In this document: positions 57,639-64,000 of the stretch, one piece after another | How the letters are laid out: every line of letters starts with the position of its first letter | Numbering within the stretch: the stretch's first letter is position 1 | Made by a program: the position numbers and the translations under genes | Source: Roseateles koreensis | Lineage (GTDB): Bacteria > Pseudomonadota > Gammaproteobacteria > Burkholderiales > Burkholderiaceae_C | Direction: 5' to 3' | DNA: 64,000 nucleotides | Assembly: GCF_028595305.1 (NCBI RefSeq) | Contig: NZ_JAQQXS010000010.1 | Span: 1 to 64,000 of the forward strand | Notes under the pieces: model-generated | Told to the model about the DNA's origin: nothing | What the model saw: only the letters and a program-made list of their open reading frames with translations | Database searches by the model: none

Positions 57639-58352
57639 TCAGGGAGAGTGAATCTTCAAGTGCTGCGCTTGCAGGGGCAGGCTGTTTTGCAACAGGGCCC
57701 AATACAGCTCAAGCACCAAATGGACATGGGCCTGGGTTTCGGCGATGGGCGGCATATTGCCGCCCGCGCGGCGCACCGCGCCTTCACCCGCATTCCAGGC
57801 GGCCAGGGCCGCATCAATGCGGCCATAACGTCGAATCAGATCGGCCAGCATGCGGGCACCGGTCATGATGTTGGTGCGCGGGTCCAGCAAGCGGGATTCC
57901 AGGCTGGCCGTGCCCGCATCGGCATAACGCAAAGCAGCAGGGGCAGTGATTTGCATGAGCCCGACTGCCCCGCGCGGCGACAAGGCGTCGCGCTTGTAGC
58001 CCGACTCAACGGCGATCATCGCTTTCAGCAATTCCATATCAACGCCGTGGGTGGCGGCGGCCTCGCGCAAAAAGGGCTGCACCGCCTTGACCTCAGGGGC
58101 AATTTCAAGCCAGGCCATCAAGCCCAGGCTGCCATCCGTCTTGCCGGGCACCCGCCTGTCTCCGGGGCTTGCGCCGCTGCCGCCCGCGTCGCCGAGCACC
58201 AGGCTGTATTGGCCGTTCAAGCGCGCATTGGCCAGGTGGGCCACGCCGGTACCGTCCACATAACTCCACAGCTCAGCGTGTGCAGGCGCCTGAGCGGTGA
58301 TGCCCAGCAACAGCGCCACCGTGATGACCGTCGAAAGGCGGCGCACGCTCAT
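57639..58352 (-). CDS. Lytic transglycosylase (SLT domain)
   Basis: This 237-residue exported protein has a signal peptide ([18 protein letters not shown]), a short DUF4124-like segment ([16 protein letters not shown]) and an SLT domain with the catalytic Glu in [21 protein letters not shown] followed by [12 protein letters not shown]. It would cleave peptidoglycan with 1,6-anhydro product formation. It overlaps the GNAT gene by four bases (ATGA) and precedes parC by two, so its expression is tied to topoisomerase IV genes. Confidence 0.9.
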   Translation of the reverse strand: MSVRRLSTVITVALLLGITAQAPAHAELWSYVDGTGVAHLANARLNGQYSLVLGDAGGSGASPGDRRVPGKTDGSLGLMAWLEIAPEVKAVQPFLREAAATHGVDMELLKAMIAVESGYKRDALSPRGAVGLMQITAPAALRYADAGTASLESRLLDPRTNIMTGARMLADLIRRYGRIDAALAAWNAGEGAVRRAGGNMPPIAETQAHVHLVLELYWALLQNSLPLQAQHLKIHSP

Positions 58353-58894
58353 CCCTGCTCCTCGCCCAGCGCAACGCGGGCCTGGTACTCACGGTCCAGC
58401 ATGGACATAACGATCAAGCTGTCGTAGCCGTCGGCCCCTTCGATGTTCACGCGCACACTCTCGCGCAAGCGGCCCTCTTCGACAAAGCCTTCGGTTTGGT
58501 AGAGCTTCAAAGCGCGCTGATTGAGGGCCTTCACGTCCAGCCACAACCGGTGTGCATGCAGTTGTGTGAAGGCCAATTTCTTCAACAGACGAACGCAGGC
58601 ACGACCCAGCCCCTGCCCTTTGGGCATCAGCACGATGCGCTTAAGCTCCACCGAACCATGTGGGTTGCGGCAACCCTGAAAAATGACATAACCGGCCCTT
58701 TGCGCGGCTTGGCCCTGCTCACAGGTTTCGATGATGAAATGGCGCGAATCCGGAAAGCGCAAGGCCCCCTCATGCTGCACCCGGTCCCAGGGCGTGATGA
58801 AGGGGCGATTGACGGCGTCCTGCTCGACCGACACCACATAGTCCAGGTCGGACAACATGGTGGGGCGGAGGTGGATGCGCGGCGAATCCGTCAT
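58349..58894 (-). CDS. GNAT-family N-acetyltransferase
   Basis: This cytoplasmic acetyltransferase of 181 residues opens PRIHLRPTMLSDLDYVVSVE. The acetyl-CoA loop region reads RIVLMPKGQGLGRACVRLL and the C-terminal part LWLDVKALNQRALKLYQTEGFVEEG, the classic GNAT ending. The substrate is unknown. The ATG at 58894 lies four bases after the parE stop; an earlier ATG at 58927 overlaps parE and gives 192 residues. It overlaps the next gene by ATGA. Confidence 0.88.
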   Translation of the reverse strand: MTDSPRIHLRPTMLSDLDYVVSVEQDAVNRPFITPWDRVQHEGALRFPDSRHFIIETCEQGQAAQRAGYVIFQGCRNPHGSVELKRIVLMPKGQGLGRACVRLLKKLAFTQLHAHRLWLDVKALNQRALKLYQTEGFVEEGRLRESVRVNIEGADGYDSLIVMSMLDREYQARVALGEEQG

Positions 58895-58898
58895 GGCA

Positions 58899-60905
58899 TC
58901 AAATGTCGATTTCGACGGAGTCGCCATTGATTTCCATCAACTCACGGCGCGAGGCAGCCTCGCCCTTGCCCATCAGCTTGTTGATGGCGACTTCCGTTTC
59001 ACCCAGGCTCAGCTGACCATAAAACACTGGCGAGAGGCGGCGGGTTTCCGGGTTCAGCGTGGTGTCCCACAGCTGGGTGGCGCTCATCTCGCCCAGGCCT
59101 TTGAAGCGGCTGATGCTCCAACTGCCTTCGCGTGCGCCTTCCTTGCGCAGCTTGTCCAGGGTGGCGGTCAGCTCGCCCTCGTCCAGGGCGTAGATCTTGG
59201 CGGCGGGCTTTTTGCCACGGGCTGGGGCGTCCACCCGGTACAGGGGCGGGCGTGCCACGTAGATGTGGCCGGCCTCAACCAGCTTGGGGAAGTGGCGGAA
59301 GAACAGGGTCAAGAGCAGCACTTGAATGTGTGAGCCATCAACGTCGGCGTCTGACAAGATGCAAACCTTGCCGTAGCGCAGGCCGCTCAGGTCGGGCGAG
59401 TCATTCTTGCCGTGCGGGTCGACGCCCAGCGCCACAGAAATATCGTGAATTTCGTTGTTGGCGAACAAGCGATCGCGCTCCACCTCCCAGGTGTTGAGCA
59501 CCTTGCCGCGCAGGGGCAGAATGGCCTGCGTCTCCTTGTTGCGGCCCATCTTGGCGCTGCCACCGGCGGAGTCGCCCTCGACCAGAAACACCTCGTTGTG
59601 CAGCAGATCGCGGCTCTCGCAATCGGTCAGCTTGCCGGGCAGTACGGCCACGCCGGAGCCTTTGCGTTTTTCAACCTTTTGTGCGGCGCGCTGGCGGGTC
59701 TGAGCCTGTTTGATGACCAATTCCGCCAGCTTCTTGCCCTGGTCCACGTGCTGATTGAGCCACAACTCCAAGCCAGGTTTGACATAAGCGGAAACCAGCC
59801 GCAGCGCGTCACGGCTGTTCAGACGCTCTTTGGTCTGGCCCTGGAACTGCGGGTCCAGCACCTTGGCGGACAACACAAAGCTGGCGCGGGAGAACACATC
59901 GTCGGGCATCAGCTTCACGCCCTTGGGCAGCAGACTGTGCAGCTCGATGAAGCCCTTGATGGCGCCAAACAAACCGTCCTTCAAGCCCGACTCGTGCGTA
60001 CCGCCCGCCACGGTGGGGATCAGGTTGACGTAGCTCTCGCGCATCGGCGCACCTTCTTCGGTGAAGGCCACGCACCAGGCGGCGCCTTCACCTTCGGCAA
60101 AGTTTTCGGTCTCGGCCTTGCCGGCGTATTGCTCGCCCTCGTACAACGTGATCAAGGGCTCGGCGTTGAGCGTCTGCATCAGATAGTCGCGCAGACCGGC
60201 CTTGTAAGTCCAGGTCTGCACATCGCCAGTTTTTTCTTGGGTCAACGTGACGATGACACCTGGCATCAGCACGGCCTTGCTGCGCAGCAAATGCACCAAC
60301 TCATGTTTAGGCAGATCGGCGCTTTCAAAATACTTGGCATCGGGCCAAACGCGCACCGTCGTTCCCTGCTTGCGGTCGCTCTTTTCAGCCTTGCGTGCCG
60401 TCACGGGCTCCACCACATCGCCGTTCTCGAAGGCCAGCGTGGCCACCTGCCCTTCACGCCACACCGTCACCTCCAGGCGCTTGGCGAGTGCGTTGGTCAC
60501 GCTCACGCCCACCCCGTGCAGGCCGCCGGAGAAGCTATAGGCGCCGCCTGAGCCTTTGTCGAACTTGCCGCCCGCGTGCAGGCGTGTGAAGACGATCTCC
60601 ACCACGGGCACGCCTTCTTCAGGGTGCAGGCCGAAGGGAATGCCCCGGCCGTCGTCGGCAATGGTCACCGAGCCGTCGCTGTGCTGAATCAGGTCAATGC
60701 GCTTGCCGAAACCCGCCAAAGCTTCGTCGGCCGCGTTGTCGATCACTTCTTGAATCGTGTGCAGCGGGTTGTCCGTGCGGGTGTACATGCCCGGGCGCTG
60801 CTTGACTGGCTCCAGGCCTTTGAGCACGCGGATGGATGCCTCACCGTAGCTGCCGGGAGAGGACGAAGGGGATGAACTGGAAGAATTGCTTGCTTTGGTC
60901 GCCAT
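58899..60905 (-). CDS. parE: DNA topoisomerase IV subunit B
   Basis: ParE is the ATPase subunit of topoisomerase IV. The 668 residues show the GHKL motifs DNAADEALAGF, DDGRGIPFG and GGLHGVGVSVTNALA, the TOPRIM motifs EGDSAGGSAK and DADVDGSHI, and the C-terminal block SRFKGLGEMSATQLW. A short Ser-rich N-terminal segment precedes the fold. It is the first gene of parE-GNAT-transglycosylase-parC and lies 49 bases from the divergent amidohydrolase-like gene. Confidence 0.96.
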   Translation of the reverse strand: MATKASNSSSSSPSSSPGSYGEASIRVLKGLEPVKQRPGMYTRTDNPLHTIQEVIDNAADEALAGFGKRIDLIQHSDGSVTIADDGRGIPFGLHPEEGVPVVEIVFTRLHAGGKFDKGSGGAYSFSGGLHGVGVSVTNALAKRLEVTVWREGQVATLAFENGDVVEPVTARKAEKSDRKQGTTVRVWPDAKYFESADLPKHELVHLLRSKAVLMPGVIVTLTQEKTGDVQTWTYKAGLRDYLMQTLNAEPLITLYEGEQYAGKAETENFAEGEGAAWCVAFTEEGAPMRESYVNLIPTVAGGTHESGLKDGLFGAIKGFIELHSLLPKGVKLMPDDVFSRASFVLSAKVLDPQFQGQTKERLNSRDALRLVSAYVKPGLELWLNQHVDQGKKLAELVIKQAQTRQRAAQKVEKRKGSGVAVLPGKLTDCESRDLLHNEVFLVEGDSAGGSAKMGRNKETQAILPLRGKVLNTWEVERDRLFANNEIHDISVALGVDPHGKNDSPDLSGLRYGKVCILSDADVDGSHIQVLLLTLFFRHFPKLVEAGHIYVARPPLYRVDAPARGKKPAAKIYALDEGELTATLDKLRKEGAREGSWSISRFKGLGEMSATQLWDTTLNPETRRLSPVFYGQLSLGETEVAINKLMGKGEAASRRELMEINGDSVEIDI

Positions 60906-60954
60906 GGGCAGGATTCTAGGGTGCCGGGCCAGGGTGGATTAGCATGCCCACCCC

Positions 60955-62304
60955 ATGAGCTCCCGATTCCTCACCGCAATGCCACTCGCTATTCGCCTGA
61001 GTACCGCTCTGGCCGCCTTGGCCGCCCTGATCGGTTTGACCAGCCTATCGGCCCGGCCCGCCTGCGCAGCCCCGGCAAACCCCGTACCCGCCCCCCTGCC
61101 CGACCCCGAAACGCCCTATTTCAGCGCCACCGCTCCTTTGAGCATGGTGCTGAAAAACGCCCAGTGGTTTGACGGCAAAGGCTTTCAACAAGGCACCTTG
61201 TATGTGCAAGATGGCCGCTTCACCCACAAAAGGCCCAAGGGCAAGCCGCAACGATTGATGGACTTCAAAGGCCTGTTCCTGCTGCCGCCGCTGGCCGATG
61301 CACACAACCACAACCTGCAAACCCTGTGGGGTTTTGCGCGCTTCGCCCCCAGCTATCTGCGCGATGGCGTGTTCTACGCGGCCATGCAATGCGGCGAGCC
61401 CAAAGCCATTGCGGAGATACGCCCCATTGCCACACAGGCGGCTTCGCCCGAGGTGATTTTCAGCACGGTTTGCATCACCTCGTCCGACGGCCAACCGCTG
61501 GCGCAGCTGGTTGGGGATGAAGGCAAAGCCAAGGCGGACGAATTCATCGACAAAGCAGTGCTAGTGATGGACAGCGCCGCGGACGTGGACAAAAAATGGC
61601 CACAAGTGACACCGCGCAAGACCGACTGGGTCAAGCTGATCATCAGCCGCAGCGAAAGCCCGGAGTTGCGCAACGACCCCAAACTATGGGGGCGCCTGGG
61701 CTTGCGGCCCGAGGTCGTGCCGGCCATCGTGAAACGCGCCCACCAAGACGGGCTCAAGGTAGTGGCGCAGGCGGATACCGCGGCCGACTTCAACCTGGCC
61801 GTGCAAGCCGGGGTGGACATGCTGGCGCGTCTGCCTGGCTTGGTTTTCTTTGACGGCAGCCATGCCGAGCGCTACCGCATTTCCGCTGAAGCGAGTGCCG
61901 AGGCCGCGCGCCGCCGCGTCAGCGTCATCACCGCCATTGCCGCCTCCCGTTACTTCGACATGCCCGAGGCCACGCTGGCCGCCGTGCGGCTGCTGCAAGC
62001 GGACAATCTGCAGCGCCTGCAGGAGGCCAAGGTGCCGCTGCTGCTGGGCTCCGACCTCTACAGTGGCACGGCGCTGGCAGAACTGCGCCAACTTGATGCG
62101 CTGGGTGTCATTGAGCGCGCCAACTTGCTGCGCATCGCCACGATCGACACGCCCAAGGCGCTCTTCCCGAAGCGGCGAATTGGCTGTTTCGACGAGGGCT
62201 GCGAGGCCAGCTTCCTCCTGCTCAAAAACAATCCGCTGAAAGAGCTGGAAACCCTGGACCACATCCAGATGCGTGTCAAACAGGGGCGGATCCTCAGCCA
62301 ATGA
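60955..62304 (+). CDS. Exported amidohydrolase-like protein with altered metal site
   Basis: This 449-residue protein has an N-terminal signal or anchor (hydrophobic 11-38, ending ARPACA) and an amidohydrolase fold. The first metal pair H117/H119 (ADAHNHN), a Lys at 227 (WVKLII) and D367 (LLLGSD) are present. The two later His of the family are missing: Q272 stands in VVAQAD and R292 in LARLPG, where His is usual. It may be a one-metal enzyme or an inactive relative. It is divergent from parE. A tandem ATGAGCCA repeat covers its stop codon. Confidence 0.82.
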   Translation: MSSRFLTAMPLAIRLSTALAALAALIGLTSLSARPACAAPANPVPAPLPDPETPYFSATAPLSMVLKNAQWFDGKGFQQGTLYVQDGRFTHKRPKGKPQRLMDFKGLFLLPPLADAHNHNLQTLWGFARFAPSYLRDGVFYAAMQCGEPKAIAEIRPIATQAASPEVIFSTVCITSSDGQPLAQLVGDEGKAKADEFIDKAVLVMDSAADVDKKWPQVTPRKTDWVKLIISRSESPELRNDPKLWGRLGLRPEVVPAIVKRAHQDGLKVVAQADTAADFNLAVQAGVDMLARLPGLVFFDGSHAERYRISAEASAEAARRRVSVITAIAASRYFDMPEATLAAVRLLQADNLQRLQEAKVPLLLGSDLYSGTALAELRQLDALGVIERANLLRIATIDTPKALFPKRRIGCFDEGCEASFLLLKNNPLKELETLDHIQMRVKQGRILSQ

Positions 62305-62425
62305 GCCAATGAGCCAGCGCACTGGTGAGCTGGCGGCTGATGGTGACGTGGCCACAGCCGCAGCCTTTCACCCCGCTTTTGTCCGCTGGCCGGCCGGGCT
62401 TTTCAAACCCGGCTAGAGTCGCGGC

Positions 62426-63658
62426 ATGACACGCACCGCCCCACCCAACGCCCAGCCCTCGGCCCAACTCTCCATGAATCAAGTGCTGCTGTGCGGCGCC
62501 TTGATCGTGACCCTGTCCATGGGCATCCGACACGGCTTCGGCCTGTGGTTGCAACCCATCACCATGGATCGCGGCTGGACGCGCGAGACCTTCTCCTTCG
62601 CCCTGGCGGTACAGAACCTGGCCTGGGGCATTACCGGCCCGGTCACCGGCATGCTGGCCGACCGATTTGGCCCCTTCCGGGTCTTGGTGATGGGCGGCCT
62701 GCTCTATGCGCTGGGCCTGGTGCTGATGGGTGTATCCAGTTCGGGGCTGGCCTTCATGGCAAGCGCCGGCTTGCTGGTGGGCATCGCACAATCGGGTACC
62801 ACGTATGCGGTGATCTACGGGGTGATTGGCCGCAATGTCGCCCCTGATAAACGCTCCTGGGCGATGGGCGTGGCCGCAGCGGCAGGCAGCTTTGGCCAGT
62901 TCTTGATGGTGCCCACCTCCAACTGGCTGATCGGGCACACTGGCTGGCAAAACGCTTTGTTCGTTCTGGGCGGTGCGGCCTTGTTCATCATCCCCCTGGC
63001 ACTGGGCCTGCGCGAGCCCAAGGGCGCGACCACGCTGCACCCCCACCACCAAAGCATTGGCCAGGCGCTGCGCGAGGCCTTCGGGTACCGCAGCTTCCAA
63101 CTGCTGATGCTGGGCTACTTTGTCTGCGGCTTTCAGGTGGTGTTCATTGGCGTGCACATGCCCAGTTACTTGAAGGACCACGGTTTGAGCCCGCAAGTGG
63201 CCACCTACGCGCTGGCCCTGATTGGCCTGTTCAATGTCGTCGGCACCTATGCGGCGGGCTCGCTGGGCCAGCACATGCCCAAGCGCTACATCCTGTCCAG
63301 CATCTACGCCTTGCGCGCCGTGGCCATCGTCACCTTTTTGAACGTGCCGCTCACGCCCAACTCCGTGTACATCTTTTCGGCGGTGATGGGGGTGCTGTGG
63401 CTGTCGACGGTGCCGCCCACCAATGCGGTGCTGGCGCAGATCTTCGGTGTGCAGCACATGTCTATGCTCGGCGGTTTTGTGTTCTTGAGCCATCAGATCG
63501 GCAGCTTCCTGGGCGTCTGGTTGGGCGGGCGGCTGTACGACCTCTCGGGCAGTTACGACATTGTCTGGTGGCTGGCGGTGGCCTTGGGGGTGATGGCCGC
63601 ACTGGTCAATCTGCCGGTGCGTGAAACCGCCATTCCCCGCCAAGCCGTGCCGGCATGA
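62426..63658 (+). CDS. Major facilitator superfamily transporter
   Basis: This 410-residue inner-membrane protein has about 12 hydrophobic segments and the MFS loop motif GMLADRFGPFRVLVMGG between TM2 and TM3. The N-terminal region (GIRHGFGLWLQPITMDRGWTRETFSFALA) resembles monocarboxylate or oxalate/formate type carriers. The substrate is unknown. The stop overlaps the next small gene by ATGA. A GCCGGG/CCCGGC hairpin without a T tract lies upstream at about 62391-62411. Confidence 0.9.
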   Translation: MTRTAPPNAQPSAQLSMNQVLLCGALIVTLSMGIRHGFGLWLQPITMDRGWTRETFSFALAVQNLAWGITGPVTGMLADRFGPFRVLVMGGLLYALGLVLMGVSSSGLAFMASAGLLVGIAQSGTTYAVIYGVIGRNVAPDKRSWAMGVAAAAGSFGQFLMVPTSNWLIGHTGWQNALFVLGGAALFIIPLALGLREPKGATTLHPHHQSIGQALREAFGYRSFQLLMLGYFVCGFQVVFIGVHMPSYLKDHGLSPQVATYALALIGLFNVVGTYAAGSLGQHMPKRYILSSIYALRAVAIVTFLNVPLTPNSVYIFSAVMGVLWLSTVPPTNAVLAQIFGVQHMSMLGGFVFLSHQIGSFLGVWLGGRLYDLSGSYDIVWWLAVALGVMAALVNLPVRETAIPRQAVPA

Positions 63659-63780
63659 AAGCGCGGTGGCGGCTTGGACTGTGGCTCTTGTGCGCCACCG
63701 CGCTGGGCCTGGTGTTTTTCGCTTATGTGCGGCCTGAACTGATGGTCACGCTTTCTGAACAACTTTGGGCCTGCTTTTGA
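63655..63780 (+). CDS. Small membrane protein (41 residues)
   Basis: MKARWRLGLWLLCATALGLV begins a 41-residue product with one hydrophobic segment (about 7-24), a short polar part (RPELMVTLSEQ) and the C-terminus LWACF. Its ATG overlaps the MFS stop and its TGA overlaps the TTG start of the methyltransferase gene, so the three are probably translated in coupling. Codon use matches its neighbours. Function is unknown and I do not recognise a family. Confidence 0.6.
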   Translation: MKARWRLGLWLLCATALGLVFFAYVRPELMVTLSEQLWACF

Positions 63781-64000
63781 CAACGCATCCCTTGCACCCA
63801 ACGCCCGCTGCATCGCTGCCCCCTGCGGTATCGCCGTGGTTGTTGCGCTGGCCTCAGACCTTGATGCCCGGTGCGCGGGCGCTTGACGTGGCCTGCGGTT
63901 CGGGCCGCCATGTGCGCTGGCTCGCCCAGGCTGGCCTGCGGGTCACGGGTGTTGACCGTGACGCAGCGGCCACGGCACCGCTTCAGCCATTGGCCGAAAT
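63777..64000 (+). CDS. Class I SAM-dependent methyltransferase (partial)
   Basis: The visible 74 residues contain SAM motif I, LDVACGSGRHVRWLAQAG, and the following GVDRD, typical of small-molecule methyltransferases of the UbiE/TehB type. The start is a TTG at 63777 (MTTHPLHPTP) overlapping the preceding stop; no ATG lies before the motif except one at about residue 30. The gene continues beyond the window, so the target cannot be inferred. Confidence 0.75.
   Translation, partial: MTTHPLHPTPAASLPPAVSPWLLRWPQTLMPGARALDVACGSGRHVRWLAQAGLRVTGVDRDAAATAPLQPLAE

Noticed and set aside
62391-62411. GCCGGG/CCCGGC hairpin between the amidohydrolase-like gene and the MFS gene
   Set aside because: Six-bp stem without a T tract; not convincing as a terminator.

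Overview
The window looks like chromosomal DNA of a betaproteobacterium, most likely a Comamonadaceae member of the Burkholderiales (Rhodoferax-like). This is inferred from the high GC content, the GTG/TTG starts, the sequence style of ParC, FtsK and RsmB, and the presence of DUF3717/DUF1289 and DUF3016 proteins. No rRNA, tRNA, CRISPR array, prophage or insertion sequence was seen. The only clear repetitive DNA is one REP-like palindrome between the CYTH gene and parC.

Layout, left to right. (1) 1-3.3 kb: a branched-chain amino-acid ABC operon, livHMGF, on the minus strand, with livF cut by the window edge and a perfect intrinsic terminator in its leader. (2) 3.7-5.8 kb: a membrane diguanylate cyclase. 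(3) 5.8-12.7 kb: rarA-lolA-ftsK, a Crp/Fnr regulator, trxB and the ribosomal operon rpmB-rpmG behind a highly structured leader. (4) 12.8-18.9 kb: DUF3016, a fatty-acid desaturase with interlocking inverted repeats upstream, rsmB, DUF1653, purN, trpS and a DUF3717-DUF1289 fusion. (5) 18.9-22.0 kb: a Cpx-like stress module (Spy/CpxP protein, OmpR-type regulator, histidine kinase). (6) 22.2-33.7 kb: ettA, rhlE, mnmC, a chemoreceptor with a sigma-28-type promoter, rpiA, an exported carotenoid oxygenase with a DUF2141 partner, and a DAHP synthase.

(7) 33.8-53.5 kb is a 20-kb signalling island. Its left arm is one minus-strand operon: a six-TM chemoreceptor, a PhnD-like periplasmic binding protein without transporter genes, a PAS histidine kinase, an HD-GYP c-di-GMP phosphodiesterase and a hybrid kinase with two receiver domains and an Hpt domain. 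Its right arm is a chemosensory cluster: a CheY, then cheR-cheD-cheB on the minus strand, then a membrane-anchored CheZ-like protein, a second CheY, a STAS protein, cheA, a triple-PAS chemoreceptor and cheW on the plus strand. No flagellar genes lie in the window, and the neighbouring HD-GYP protein makes c-di-GMP a plausible output. This island is the best candidate for an undescribed system.

(8) 53.6-64 kb: pyrD, a CYTH phosphatase, topoisomerase IV (parE and parC on one strand with an acetyltransferase and a lytic transglycosylase between them), a divergent amidohydrolase-like protein, an MFS transporter, a 41-residue membrane protein and the start of a SAM methyltransferase.

All functions are assigned by reading motifs and recalling families. 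No database search was run, and start codons were chosen by ribosome-binding sites and family N-termini.
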